From Mesorhizobium hawassense (GTDB lineage Bacteria; Pseudomonadota; Alphaproteobacteria; Rhizobiales; Rhizobiaceae): 64,000 bases of DNA. Below, in pieces: positions 35,285-45,171 of this stretch. The DNA lies in contig NZ_QMBP01000010.1 in the NCBI RefSeq assembly GCF_003289945.1, positions 62,001 through 126,000 of the forward strand, written 5' to 3'. Position numbers and translations under genes: made by a program. Below the pieces are notes generated by a model. The model did not search any database, was not told the origin of the DNA, and worked only from the letters and a program-made list of their open reading frames with translations. Positions within the stretch are counted from its first letter, which is position 1; every line of letters begins with the position of its first letter.

Positions 35285-35752
35285 GGTAATCCCCTACACA
35301 ACCCCAAGACCCATATTCACGAATCCTTTGGGCTAAGCAAGAAGGCGGCAGGCCTTTGAAGTTTTATGCTTACCGGGATAGCAAGAGATTGGGCGTCAAC
35401 AGCGGAGGTCCGTCTCGCGGGATGTCCGAAGAGTGACGCTACGCATCAACGCCCGTCTGGTCGTGAATGGCAGCACCGCCAGGACCAACAACAGCGTCCT
35501 CATCGGCTGCGCGTGCTGATCATAATGACCGACATCGTCGGCACCCTGGGGCAGACTTCAAGCGCAGGAAAGCCGGCTGGAATGTTTCGGCTGCGCCCTC
35601 ATGTTACGCCGGTTTCAATGCCGGATTGTATGCGTCCTTAGCTCACCGGTGAGGGTACCGGCTCTCGGTTTCTGGTGATAACTGCCCGGGACGGCATCAC
35701 CAGTCCGTTTTGGTTATTGCCAATCCCGCCGGGCGGACCTCTTTTAATCACC
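35285..35752. other. Intergenic region, nothing recognised
   Basis: About 470 bases between the exported-protein gene start and the next possible gene. A short open frame at 35366-35641 has no family features or ribosome-binding site. I see no RNA gene, repeat or insertion-sequence end in it. It should contain the promoter of the leftward gene. Confidence 0.4.
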
Positions 35753-36133
35753 ATGGTCGCTGGTCACGTTGAACTGGTTCTTTTCGAGCAATCACTGACC
35801 AACGCCGATGGCATCCAACGACCGTTTTCCGACAGGGTGCTCGATGCCGCGGAAAAAACCGCAGGCTCGGTGCTCTTTGACGTTCGGATCGACGGTGATG
35901 TCAGCATTCGGAGAATAGCGGCGATAGGGTACGATGATGCGCAAGCAGCAATCGTCGTCCTCGATAAGAGCGGCCAACTGAGATGCGCCGCTGTGAACGG
36001 TGACGCATCCGTGCTGGTCGCCACCTTGGCTGACTGGGGTTCCTCGCCGCTGAGCGAGCATGTGCACGCCGAGTATCATGGCACGGCAACCATCCTGCTG
36101 GCGAAGCTTCGCAAATCCGGTCACCTCCCATAG
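35753..36133 (+). CDS. Hypothetical 126-residue protein
   Basis: The frame is open from further upstream, and the ATG at 35753 is the most natural start; a GTG at 35675 would add 26 residues. Third-position GC bias supports coding. The protein begins MVAGHVELVLFEQSL and contains alternating strand-like segments (VLFDVRIDGDVSIRRI, AAIVVLDKSGQLRC), suggesting a small beta-rich domain. No family recognised. It points towards the Rad50-like gene and converges with it, so it is not part of that operon. Confidence 0.45.
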   Translation: MVAGHVELVLFEQSLTNADGIQRPFSDRVLDAAEKTAGSVLFDVRIDGDVSIRRIAAIGYDDAQAAIVVLDKSGQLRCAAVNGDASVLVATLADWGSSPLSEHVHAEYHGTATILLAKLRKSGHLP

Positions 36134-36197
36134 GCCGACGCAGCCGCATGGAAACGCGTCAGCCCTGCGAGATGTCGGCTCCGCACAGCCTCTGGTC

Positions 36198-38654
36198 CTA
36201 GGCGCTTTTCTGCAGGAGATTTAGGTTCAGCGCACCGCATCCACAGCGCAGCGCCTCCTTCTTGCCTCTGTCGGGTGAAACGAAATAGATCTCGTTGCAC
36301 TTGTCGCAGGTAAAGGCATCCGTAAATCCACGAAAGGCAGCCACGACTGGTGCGAAGTCCGATCGGTTGAGGTCCGCCCATTCGTTGAAGTGGACTGCCG
36401 TGTTGATCTGCCAGTTGTCGTAACCCGTTTTGATTTTGGCTTCGGCAAAGATCGCTTCGATCGCATTGATGCGGTCCAGGCCATCCTTCTGGTTCCAGGA
36501 GCTGGCGGCCGCCTTTGCTTTCTTCAGCAGCTCGCCGAGCGCCCTGGTTGCACTCGGCAGAAGATCACCGAGCATGAATTGAGCATCGCCGCGGAACTCC
36601 ACACTGGCGCGCAAGCGGTCGCAAGTTTCCTTGGCAAAATGCTCGAGATAGTGACGAAGCAGCGCGGCCGCCGCTCTGACATCGTTTTTCGCCAAGTGTT
36701 CATCCAACTCGGCCCAAACGTCACGATCATCCCACTCGGCGGGACCCAGGTCGACGGTCCAGGTTCTAAAATGCGCGAAGTTCCGGTTCTTGATGAGACC
36801 CTCGGACTTCATGTGCCGCAACCAGATTTCGTCGTGCGTGGTGAAGATGAACTGTGTATTTGGAAATCTCTCCTTGAGCAGGGAACAAACCTGACGGCGG
36901 TGGCCGGCGTCGACCGACATCAACACGTCATCGAGGACCGCGAAGGTGAAATTCGTTCCCAGTAGATGGTTCATGAGCGCCAGGTAGAGGCAAAGCCCCA
37001 TACCATCCTGATGCCCCTCGCTGTGATAGGCGCCTGGCGGGAAATGTCCGCGGCCATAAAAGTCCACGTCAAAAGCCAGCCTACCTATGGAAGGCATGAG
37101 TTTGGCCGTGAACGTATTCTCATCATCTTCGTTGATCTTGCGATAGTAGCTCGCGAAGGTTGTCTCCACGTCCTTGTAGATCTTCTCCAGCGCGGCCGTC
37201 GTCACCGTTGCGTAGGTGCTGGAGATCTTGCCAGCGCGTTCAGCCCGGAGCTTGCCCGCAGCGTGTTTCTGCCGTGCGATGCGAAGCTGCTCCAGGCGCT
37301 CTTGTGCCAGAACAAGAAAGTCGCGTGCCGCGTCCTGCTTGCTCGGTTCTGGAATTGCGGCGATCGCCTTTCCCAGCGTGGTCAGTTCCGTCCCCAGCTC
37401 CGGGACGGCGTACGGCGCCGTCAGGACCGCGACGGTGTCGTCGAGCGGCAAGAGCTTTTGAAGCTGAAGGTATCTCGCGCGAAGGACCGAGCGGAATTCG
37501 TTCAGTGCGACGACGTCGATCTTCGGGGAGAAAAGACCCGCGTGATCGATCATCGTGGTCAGTGCGGTGCCTGCACTGAACAGATCGTCGAGGACCGGCT
37601 TGAGTTCGGCTTCGAGCGCGGCGCGGCGTTTTCCCAGATCCTCAAGATGATCAAGCTTTTCGGCGAGATGCCCTCGAAATGCATCGGGCTCGAAGGGCGT
37701 ATCGCATACCGGGCAAGCCGTGCCGTCATACAGTTCAAGCGCCGATTTGAGAAGCCATTCGCGTGACAATCCGTCGACGCTATGAGCGTCCTTGCCGAGT
37801 TCGGCGGCGCTGGCGGCGGCGGCGGCGCACTTATCCTTGAACGAACTGGCGGCGAGCATTTCCAGTGCTTGCTTGAGCGCAGCCAAATCTGCTGTGGCTT
37901 GTATCTTCGGGACGCGGCCTGTTTCACTGGTGGCAGTCGTGGCAAGGCCGCCTTTGAGCGAGATATCGCCGCCCAGGTCAGCCAACGGCGCGAGGCCAAG
38001 CAGCGCGCGTTGCGGGTTGACCGCTTCGATGACCGTTCGCTTGTTGAGTTCGCTCACACTCAGAGCGGCAAGAAGGGCCTTGACTGCATCTGACTCGGCA
38101 CGCTGCAGCCCTGGAAGCTCCCGCCCGCAGGCATTGGCGATTTTCTGCAGCACGCCCCGAAGCTTCTCGATTTCCTCTAGCCGCAGAAGGGACTGAACCT
38201 CCTTTGATCGCTGGCCTGGTTCGGACAGGACGTAGCGGATCAGCTCGCGGCGTGACAGCGCGAACTCCGGATGCAGGTTGACGCTTTCGAAGGCGGCAAG
38301 AACATCCTTGTCGGCCGGGATTATCTCAGGGGAGCTTGCGGACTTTACCGTGCGGCGAATTTGCGCCTTCTTGTTGCCAAGCGCAGGGACGGTGACGTTG
38401 AGGGTGACCACGGCCGCCTCTGGTTTGCCGCGGCTGTCAACGTGAGGGCCGTGCGACTTTACCGAAAGACCGCCAGTCCCCGCGCCGGCCAGGCGCGAGA
38501 CGTTGCCGGTCAGGGCAAATTCAATCGCGTCGACGATGCCGCTCTTGCCGGTTCCGTTCGGCCCGCAGGCCGCGAAATTCTGGCCGTTGAGGCTAAGTGT
38601 CAGCTCGCGGATGCCGCGGAACTCCTCAATGCGTATCTTGTCGATCCGGATCAT
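36198..38654 (-). CDS. Rad50/SMC-like ATPase with zinc hook and C-terminal zinc ribbon
   Basis: 818 residues. Walker A is GPNGTGKS at residues 31-38; a CPVC zinc-hook-like motif lies near residue 315 between helical arms; Walker B FAVLDDVLMSVD is near residue 575, followed by FIFTTHDEIW. The part after the ATPase (about 600-818) contains LLRHYLEH, an RX4H pattern at R667-H672, and ends with a zinc ribbon (CDKC near 783, CGCG near 803). RloC-type defence ATPases have a comparable layout of Rad50-like core plus effector tail, but I cannot assign the tail. The start overlaps the 69-residue gene by four bases, in one operon with the giant helicase. Confidence 0.8.
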   Translation of the reverse strand: MIRIDKIRIEEFRGIRELTLSLNGQNFAACGPNGTGKSGIVDAIEFALTGNVSRLAGAGTGGLSVKSHGPHVDSRGKPEAAVVTLNVTVPALGNKKAQIRRTVKSASSPEIIPADKDVLAAFESVNLHPEFALSRRELIRYVLSEPGQRSKEVQSLLRLEEIEKLRGVLQKIANACGRELPGLQRAESDAVKALLAALSVSELNKRTVIEAVNPQRALLGLAPLADLGGDISLKGGLATTATSETGRVPKIQATADLAALKQALEMLAASSFKDKCAAAAASAAELGKDAHSVDGLSREWLLKSALELYDGTACPVCDTPFEPDAFRGHLAEKLDHLEDLGKRRAALEAELKPVLDDLFSAGTALTTMIDHAGLFSPKIDVVALNEFRSVLRARYLQLQKLLPLDDTVAVLTAPYAVPELGTELTTLGKAIAAIPEPSKQDAARDFLVLAQERLEQLRIARQKHAAGKLRAERAGKISSTYATVTTAALEKIYKDVETTFASYYRKINEDDENTFTAKLMPSIGRLAFDVDFYGRGHFPPGAYHSEGHQDGMGLCLYLALMNHLLGTNFTFAVLDDVLMSVDAGHRRQVCSLLKERFPNTQFIFTTHDEIWLRHMKSEGLIKNRNFAHFRTWTVDLGPAEWDDRDVWAELDEHLAKNDVRAAAALLRHYLEHFAKETCDRLRASVEFRGDAQFMLGDLLPSATRALGELLKKAKAAASSWNQKDGLDRINAIEAIFAEAKIKTGYDNWQINTAVHFNEWADLNRSDFAPVVAAFRGFTDAFTCDKCNEIYFVSPDRGKKEALRCGCGALNLNLLQKSA

Positions 38655-38860
38655 GAGGCATCCGGGAAAATAGCGGCGCGGATGGACGGTTCGGCAAACA
38701 CGCCATCGTCTAGCACGACCTTGCGAAGCCTGGTTGCGACGTCACCCAGACCTTCTTCCTTTTCCAGTTCGGCGAAGAATTGGCCAAGAATGTTGGCGGC
38801 AACCGACTTCACCTGCGCGGGCGGTTCGGCCGCGGCATCTTCCTGTGCTGTTGAGTCCAC
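38651..38860 (-). CDS. Small 69-residue acidic protein between helicase and ATPase genes
   Basis: MDSTAQEDAAAEPPAQVKSV at the start, then a helical segment AANILGQFFAELEKEEGLG and RLRKVVLDDGVFAEPSIRAA. No known family is recognised. It lies 28 bases after the helicase stop and overlaps the start of the Rad50-like gene by ATGA, so it is translated with it. A small adaptor or accessory subunit of that ATPase is a plausible role. Its size and acidic character are the only other clues. Confidence 0.7.
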   Translation of the reverse strand: MDSTAQEDAAAEPPAQVKSVAANILGQFFAELEKEEGLGDVATRLRKVVLDDGVFAEPSIRAAIFPDAS

Positions 38861-38888
38861 GTTTTGTCCAAGCCCCGGTTGGTTGTTG

Positions 38889-41800
38889 CTAGGTAAGCTG
38901 GCGTCTCGCCCTGGCGATTGCCTCGTCCAGCCGCGCCCGAGAGATCGCTGCGAGGCGTTCCATCCCCAGAAGGTGGGCCAGGTCGCGTGCGGGATCGGGC
39001 ATATCGAGCAGTCCGGGATTGTCGATCACCACCGAAGCCAGCTCGGCCAGGGGGATATCCGCAATCGAGCGTCTGGCGCCCTCGCTGACTGGCTGACGAT
39101 AAGGCAGGAAGTCCGTGACGGCTCCCTGTTTCCAGACGAACTCGCCGCTGGATTCCTGTGTGCGATCCATGCCGCGCAAATGCAGGTCGATCCGCTCGCG
39201 GATGCGCCCGCCGGTGCGCAGCCAGCCATGGGCGCGTGCAACACGTTGGGCAAGGACATCGGCGCGCAACGGACTTTCCGTTTCAATCACGGCTTCTATC
39301 ATCGCACGCAAAGTGCTGGTGTAGCCGAACTCGAAGAATTGCTCAGGGTCCGCGCGCAAGCTGGTCAAGTCCGTTATCCGGTAACGTCCTTGCCGGGCGC
39401 CGTCCTGGACCGCCAACGTCGAAAGCGCCGCAAAGTTGGCATGCTCCGGGGTTGCGGGAACATTTGCCGAGACCAGGTCGACCTCTGGTTCGGCGGGGAG
39501 GAGCGGGGGCTCTTCAGTTGGGGCCAGCGCCTGGTCGATAGGCTCGCTTGTCGGCTCTACCTGCTGACCCATTTCCCAGCGCGCCGTCAGGTCCTCCTTC
39601 TGCTCGCTGGAGCGTCGTGCTCGGCTCTCTTCCAGCAGCGTTTCCAGGCTTGTATGGAGCCGCTCGGCGCAAGCCTTGGCGTCGAACCACCAGTCAGTCG
39701 ACCACACCCGAAGGATGGTCCAGCCAAGCCCTGTAAGCACCTGCTCGCGGACCTTGTCGCGATCCCTTGCCGTAGCCGATCTGTGGTAGGTCGCGCCATC
39801 GCATTCGACGCCTGCCAGATAGGCTCCAGCCAGATCGGGGTGGCGTATGCCCAGGTCGATGCGGAAGTCGGAAATCCCGACTTGCGGGACGACTGTCCAT
39901 CCGCGCCGGCCAAGTTGCTCGGCCACCGCCTCCTCGAACGGGGAATCGAAACCTCCGACCGATCCGACGTCCTGGGCCGGCAGCGCGCTCGGGCCCCGCT
40001 CGGCGTAGTCGAGAAAAGTCTTCAAGTGCTGGATCGCGATTGCCTTGCTCCGCGACGGATCGATCTGATCGGCGGTGAAGCCGGAAAAGACGATCAGTTC
40101 CTGGCGGGCTCGTGTCACCGCGACATTGAGGCGGCGCTCGCCGCCGTCGCGGTTCAGTGCTCCAAAATCCATCGCGGGCGGCTTTCCGGATGCATCCTTG
40201 TAGAACGTTATCGAGAACAGGATCACGTCTCTTTCATCGCCCTGGACGTTCTCCAGGTTCTTGACGATCGTGGGCTCGGTCCGGTCTTCTCCAAAGAACC
40301 ATTCGAGTTCCGGATGATCCCGGCGCGCGGCATCTAGCAGGTCGAGGATCAGTGATTGCTGTTGCGCGTTGAAGGTGATCACGCCGAGCGTTGGACGCCC
40401 ATTCTCGGGCAGCGCCAGCCATTGCGTCATCCGGCTGACGGCCTCGCGCACGACGGCCATTGCCTCGACCTTGTTGGTGCGGCTCTTGCCGCGGTCGTAA
40501 ATGCCATCGGGTACCTTGCGCAGGCTTACCGCGCGATCCTCGACCGCCGGTGAGGGGAACGTGACCAGCCGGTTGTTGTAGTAGTGATGATTTGAGAAGG
40601 CGATGAGCGACTCGCTTCGGCTTCGATAATGCCATCTGAGATCGCGCACCGGAATCCCCGAAGCCCTGGCCTCGTCGAGGATGCTCTCAAGGTCCCTCTC
40701 ATGGTCGGCGATATCTTCATCTTCCTCATTGCGGCCGAAGAAATTGGTCGGCGGCAGCTGCTTTGGATCGCCAACGATGATCGTCTGTCGCGCCCTGGCA
40801 ATGGCGCCGACGGCGTCCCATGTGGTGATCTGCGAGGCTTCGTCGAAGATCACCACATCGAACAGCGCCTGGTTCGGCGGCAGATACTGGGCAATCGAGA
40901 GCGGAGACATCAACATGCAGGGCGCGAGCTTGCCAAAGCTCTGCGGTATCTTGCCGATCACGTCGCGGATCGATTGGCTGGGTCGCTGGAGCTCCATCTG
41001 ATAGCGCAGCAACCCGAGCTCGGAGTTTCGCGAGACGCTCTGCACCGAAGGCAGTCCATGCGCAAGCGCGCTGACCACGCGCTGCGTGGCATGCGTGCGC
41101 ACCAGATCGTCGATCTCGCGGAACTCGCTGATCGCGTTCTCATGCTGGAACCTGCGGAAGTTTCGCAACACCGCATCATTGTCGAGGACCTTGGGCAGCC
41201 ACCATCTGGCATAGCCGATACGAAAAGCCTCACGCGCCTGCTCGGGCGCAATTGCGCCCGTCTCGATCTGCTCCACGAGAGCTTCCAGATGATGCTGGAC
41301 TGCCTGGCCCTTGACGCCGCACCAGGCGGCCCAATTGCGAAGCAGGTTCCGGGCGTCCGCCAGGGCGATCAGCTTTGCGCGCAGTGCCTCAAGGCCAGGC
41401 CCATCGGCTGGATCCGGAATTTCGCGTCCAGCCGATTCGTTGAATGCCAGGCGCGCCGCGTCGAGATCCTTGACGGCGGCCAGCAGGCGGTCGCCCGCTT
41501 CGCGCAAGCGATCGTTTTCGAGGGTGCCGCGCAGACTGGGCGCGACGGCCCGCACGATGGTGCGAAACTCGTCCTGGCTTCGTCCGGGAATTCGAAGTGC
41601 CAAGCGCAGGCGGCGGGCGAGATCAAGGATGCCGGCAACGGCTGTTACGTCCGTTGTCAGCCCGCCGACAGGCAACGGCTTGCCGGTCAGGGGGCTTTGG
41701 TCGATGGCCGACAAGGCCTCCTTCATCCGGCGCAGCAGGGGGATATCCTTACCGGGGTCGGCGTTGCCGTGTTGCGCGTGATCCTGGAGCCGTTTCTGAA

Positions 41801-44800
41801 CCTTGCGCATGCCCAGAACTGACTTTGGCCAGAACGAGGCTTGCGCATCGCGCCATTGGCGCTCGAGCGAGTCTGTGTCTACGGTGTGGACGGCCGCGAT
41901 ATCATAGGCGGCGGAAAGGCCACGCCCTGCCTCGCGATAATCCCCGATCGATCGCTCCAGTCCTGCGAGCGCTCCGGCAAAGGTCGGGAAATCCCGGTCG
42001 TAGGCAATCGAGATATCGCGGTTGCGCGAATGAGCCAGCACCTGTGCCAGGCTGATGAGCGACTGCAGCTCTGCATGAGACATCGGCTCGCTGGGCACGA
42101 GCCCGAGACCAGACTGGCAATCGCGTAGCGATGCCGTCAATTGGCCGATTGCCGAATGAAGCGACGTCGCTGCGCCGAGCAGCCTCAGTTGCCAGTCGCT
42201 GCTCCATTCTCCGACGTCGACCAGGTCCAGGGCCGGCTGGCGTTCGACCGAGGTAAAGACAAGGCCGACCTGTGCGGCCAGCTCCTCCAGCTTCACCAGC
42301 GTTTGCGCGTCGTGCCCGTTAGGCGCCGGCCAGGTGAATGCTGGCGCGCCAGCATCATGCGACCTCAAAGCAATACCCAACGCCAGATAGGGCGTCCAAC
42401 CGTTCGGGTAACGCTTATGCAGTGCCTCGACATAGGCGTTGAGCTCATCGCGGCGCAGGCGAAGCCGCTCGTTGACGGCGATCCATTGCGAGGCGTCAGC
42501 CCGCCCTGCCTGTTCCCACGAGGCTTTGAGTTGGGCGAGGAAATGCCTGCGGTCGGCCTTGTTGGAATGCAGCTCGATGCAGTGATTGCCAAGTCCATGC
42601 TCGCGTAGCCGGCGATAGACGACATCGAGAGCCGCGGTCTTTTCGGCCACGAACAGCACCGTCTTGCCCACGGCCAGACAGTGGGCGATCATATTGGCGA
42701 TGGTCTGGCTCTTTCCCGTCCCAGGGGGTCCAACGATGACGAAATCACGCCCCTCGGCGGCCGCCATGCTTGCTGCCGTTTGCGAGGAATCCAGCGGAAG
42801 AAGGCCGATTATGTTTGAAGGTTCATAAACACGATCGATCTCTGCCTCATCGCGAAAAACCGGTTGATTGCCCGAGCTTTCGAAGGCCTGCTCCGGCGTG
42901 TCGATGAGGTGGCGAACGACCCTGTTTTGACGAAGGGCGTCGGTCCTTTCGACAAGGTCCTTCCACATCAGGAATTTCGCGAAGGAAAAGGTCGACAATG
43001 CGGTCTCGTCGATCACCTCCATGCCAGGAACGTCGCGCACAGCCTGTCGCATCGACGACAGCACGCGCGGCACGTCGATGCCACTGTCATCGAGTGGCAG
43101 GTCGCCGGCGAACTGCGGCAGGCGAAGTTCGAAATCCCGTTCCAGGAACTGCAGCAGCGTGGCGTTGAACCTTGGTTCGTCCTCGTGGAAGCGGATGGTG
43201 AAGCGCGAGCTTGCGCTGCGTCGTTCAAGCCGCACCGGCACCAGCAACAACGGGGCTCGATAACTGCGTTCGTCGTCCGGCGTCTTCTTCCAGCGCAGGA
43301 AGCCGACTGCCAGAAACAGCGTGTTTGCACCCCCCTCCGCGAAGTCGTTGCGCACCTGTCGGTAGAGATCGATCAATCGCGCATCAAGCTGACGCGCATC
43401 CAGTGTCGAGGCGAGCTCATCCCGCAGCAGTGCTTCGGCAGCGTAACTACGCTGCAAATCGCGACCATGAACATCGCGGTAGAGTTCCGCGTCGCGCTCT
43501 CCCAATGGGTTCTGCTCGGGCAAGGAGATGAGGCGGACCGCCGCGCCATTTGCCAGCCTGTCCTCCAGATAAGCCACGTCGGTGCACAGGAACGGGATCG
43601 TCTTCTTCGAATCGGGGAAGTTGAGAAGGCGGTTCCTGAGCGTCAGGTCGAGCAGCTTCTTTTGCCAGCGGTCGATGCGGCCCGCCGCCGTGGTGGGTTT
43701 TATCTCCACCGCCTCGGCCGGCATCTCGGCGACCGCCGGCATTGCCGGAAGTGGCAAAGCCGCGACCGCCGCGGCCTCTTCCTCGGCGACGTTGCGCCGG
43801 ACCGGCTCATGCGAGGCAAGCGGCGTGATGCCGCCGCTGCGCGAACGCCGCACGTCTATGGCCGCGACGAAGGCATGCGCTTGCTCCTCCGCAAGGCGAA
43901 CGCCAAGCGTATTCTGGGCGGCCTCGAGCGTCAGCGCGGGCCGGTGCGTGACGCCTGTGGTTTCGAAAGCGATGAACTCGCGCGAGGCCAGCGCCTTGCG
44001 GACCTCCATCTGATCCGTTTCAACCGCGTTGGAAAAGGTGCGCTTAGTGAGCCAGACCCCCACAGCGGCATGTCCATCGAACATCAGGACAGCAGGGTGG
44101 AGGCCGGCTCCCTCGAGGGCGGCGGCGAAAAGAAGCGAGCTGTCCAGGCAGGTAGCGAGCCGCTCCTCCGCTGTAGTGGTCGGACGCCTGACCTTTTGGC
44201 CGCGGCTCTCGAAACTCGCGGGAGGCTCGGCATAGTGCAGCCCTATGCCGGCGATCGCCGAATAGATGGCAGCCGTCAGCATGAACGCCCGTTGCGGGCT
44301 TTGCGACTGGTAGCCATCAAGGCCACTCGGATGCCCGTGCGCTGCAAGTCGTTCCGCAGCTGCCCTGAGGATCGGTGCAACGCCGGGATCATTCGGCATC
44401 ACGAAAGCCGGGAGCAGCTGCGCCATGTCGGCAACGCCACCCCACTCGTCGCGAGCAAGCAACCTGACGGTCAGACGCCGTTCATCGAGGACCTCGCCCG
44501 CCGCCGACAGCCGCAAGGTGATCTCACCCCGTTCGGCCTCGTTGAGGCCTGCCAGATAACCGGCGTCGAGCTCGACCTTGCGATCGCTCACCTGAAGGCG
44601 GTCGCCGGGAACGAGGCGGTCGATGGTCCAGGTTTTCGGACGCAAGAACGACGGCGATGACGTCAGCTCGAGTCGACAATTGCCCAGACTGCGCGCGGTG
44701 TCGTTGTCGAGCCGGATGGATCGAACAACCGGAATTGCATTCTGATAGGATGCATATGTGAAGCTAGACGCTACGTCCGCGACTATGCGCGGGATAGTCG

Positions 44801-44858
44801 GGCTGTCCGCTTCGACACTATCATTTGTTACTAACTCTGAACTATCGGCAGATTGCAT
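38889..44858 (-). CDS. Giant DUF4011/SF1 helicase/Vsr-like/DUF3320 protein
   Basis: 1,989 residues. Residues about 225-300 resemble a transglutaminase-like core (C237 in ATCLDSS, H263 in DGHAAVGVW, E299 in IAFET). DUF4011 begins near 395 (RIDRWQKKLLDLTLRNRLLN). Walker A GPPGTGKS is near 708-716, Walker B VVIFDEASQI near 1336 and motifs V/VI (VQGDERDVILFS, LNVAVTRARQELI) near 1540-1576. A Vsr-like nuclease follows at about 1645-1745 (DFRIDLGIRHP, VECDGATYH, REQVLTGLGWTILRVWS), then a DUF3320-type domain near 1830-1900. Proteins with this layout have been proposed as antiphage factors (I recall the name hhe, not checked). First gene of the three-gene operon. Confidence 0.85.
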   Translation of the reverse strand: MQSADSSELVTNDSVEADSPTIPRIVADVASSFTYASYQNAIPVVRSIRLDNDTARSLGNCRLELTSSPSFLRPKTWTIDRLVPGDRLQVSDRKVELDAGYLAGLNEAERGEITLRLSAAGEVLDERRLTVRLLARDEWGGVADMAQLLPAFVMPNDPGVAPILRAAAERLAAHGHPSGLDGYQSQSPQRAFMLTAAIYSAIAGIGLHYAEPPASFESRGQKVRRPTTTAEERLATCLDSSLLFAAALEGAGLHPAVLMFDGHAAVGVWLTKRTFSNAVETDQMEVRKALASREFIAFETTGVTHRPALTLEAAQNTLGVRLAEEQAHAFVAAIDVRRSRSGGITPLASHEPVRRNVAEEEAAAVAALPLPAMPAVAEMPAEAVEIKPTTAAGRIDRWQKKLLDLTLRNRLLNFPDSKKTIPFLCTDVAYLEDRLANGAAVRLISLPEQNPLGERDAELYRDVHGRDLQRSYAAEALLRDELASTLDARQLDARLIDLYRQVRNDFAEGGANTLFLAVGFLRWKKTPDDERSYRAPLLLVPVRLERRSASSRFTIRFHEDEPRFNATLLQFLERDFELRLPQFAGDLPLDDSGIDVPRVLSSMRQAVRDVPGMEVIDETALSTFSFAKFLMWKDLVERTDALRQNRVVRHLIDTPEQAFESSGNQPVFRDEAEIDRVYEPSNIIGLLPLDSSQTAASMAAAEGRDFVIVGPPGTGKSQTIANMIAHCLAVGKTVLFVAEKTAALDVVYRRLREHGLGNHCIELHSNKADRRHFLAQLKASWEQAGRADASQWIAVNERLRLRRDELNAYVEALHKRYPNGWTPYLALGIALRSHDAGAPAFTWPAPNGHDAQTLVKLEELAAQVGLVFTSVERQPALDLVDVGEWSSDWQLRLLGAATSLHSAIGQLTASLRDCQSGLGLVPSEPMSHAELQSLISLAQVLAHSRNRDISIAYDRDFPTFAGALAGLERSIGDYREAGRGLSAAYDIAAVHTVDTDSLERQWRDAQASFWPKSVLGMRKVQKRLQDHAQHGNADPGKDIPLLRRMKEALSAIDQSPLTGKPLPVGGLTTDVTAVAGILDLARRLRLALRIPGRSQDEFRTIVRAVAPSLRGTLENDRLREAGDRLLAAVKDLDAARLAFNESAGREIPDPADGPGLEALRAKLIALADARNLLRNWAAWCGVKGQAVQHHLEALVEQIETGAIAPEQAREAFRIGYARWWLPKVLDNDAVLRNFRRFQHENAISEFREIDDLVRTHATQRVVSALAHGLPSVQSVSRNSELGLLRYQMELQRPSQSIRDVIGKIPQSFGKLAPCMLMSPLSIAQYLPPNQALFDVVIFDEASQITTWDAVGAIARARQTIIVGDPKQLPPTNFFGRNEEDEDIADHERDLESILDEARASGIPVRDLRWHYRSRSESLIAFSNHHYYNNRLVTFPSPAVEDRAVSLRKVPDGIYDRGKSRTNKVEAMAVVREAVSRMTQWLALPENGRPTLGVITFNAQQQSLILDLLDAARRDHPELEWFFGEDRTEPTIVKNLENVQGDERDVILFSITFYKDASGKPPAMDFGALNRDGGERRLNVAVTRARQELIVFSGFTADQIDPSRSKAIAIQHLKTFLDYAERGPSALPAQDVGSVGGFDSPFEEAVAEQLGRRGWTVVPQVGISDFRIDLGIRHPDLAGAYLAGVECDGATYHRSATARDRDKVREQVLTGLGWTILRVWSTDWWFDAKACAERLHTSLETLLEESRARRSSEQKEDLTARWEMGQQVEPTSEPIDQALAPTEEPPLLPAEPEVDLVSANVPATPEHANFAALSTLAVQDGARQGRYRITDLTSLRADPEQFFEFGYTSTLRAMIEAVIETESPLRADVLAQRVARAHGWLRTGGRIRERIDLHLRGMDRTQESSGEFVWKQGAVTDFLPYRQPVSEGARRSIADIPLAELASVVIDNPGLLDMPDPARDLAHLLGMERLAAISRARLDEAIARARRQLT

Positions 44859-45171
44859 TGACCCCAGTCCCCCGAGTTCAGATTAACAGTATTTTCGGGA
44901 TATAAAAGGCTCTCGGCGGGTGACGCGAATACAAAGGGTTCGTTTGTCCACTTGATAATTGGGTCAACCAAGATCGACCGGTTCAGCAGGTCACGCATCG
45001 CCGGGCAGGGCGACCGAGGTCGCCGCTGACGCGGTGACTCCAACTTGCCGGGACCGTTGCGAAACGCTACCGGACTTTGCTACCGAAACCGATACGCCTT
45101 CGCCGCACGCCGTCTGGGCGGATCTTTGACGGTGTTTGGCCTAAACGGTTTGGGGGCTGGAGAGCATTCCG
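44859..45171. promoter_or_regulatory. Divergent promoter region between helicase operon and yhaO-like gene
   Basis: 313 bases separate two outward-facing operons, so promoters for both must lie here. An AT-rich stretch, GGGATATAAAAGG near 44896-44908, could be a -10 region for the leftward operon. No operator-like palindrome or regulator gene is evident, so I cannot say whether the two are co-regulated. Confidence 0.4.

Noticed and set aside
35366..35641. A 91-codon frame between the exported protein and the hypothetical gene
   Set aside because: No supporting features beyond being open.
38271..40337. A 688-codon open frame on the + strand
   Set aside because: It lies antisense across the Rad50-like, small and helicase genes and has no recognisable domain.
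42864..44660. A 598-codon open frame on the + strand opposite the giant helicase gene
   Set aside because: It is a mirror of GC-rich coding DNA; its protein is rich in Arg, Gln and His with no domain, while the opposite strand encodes recognised motifs throughout.
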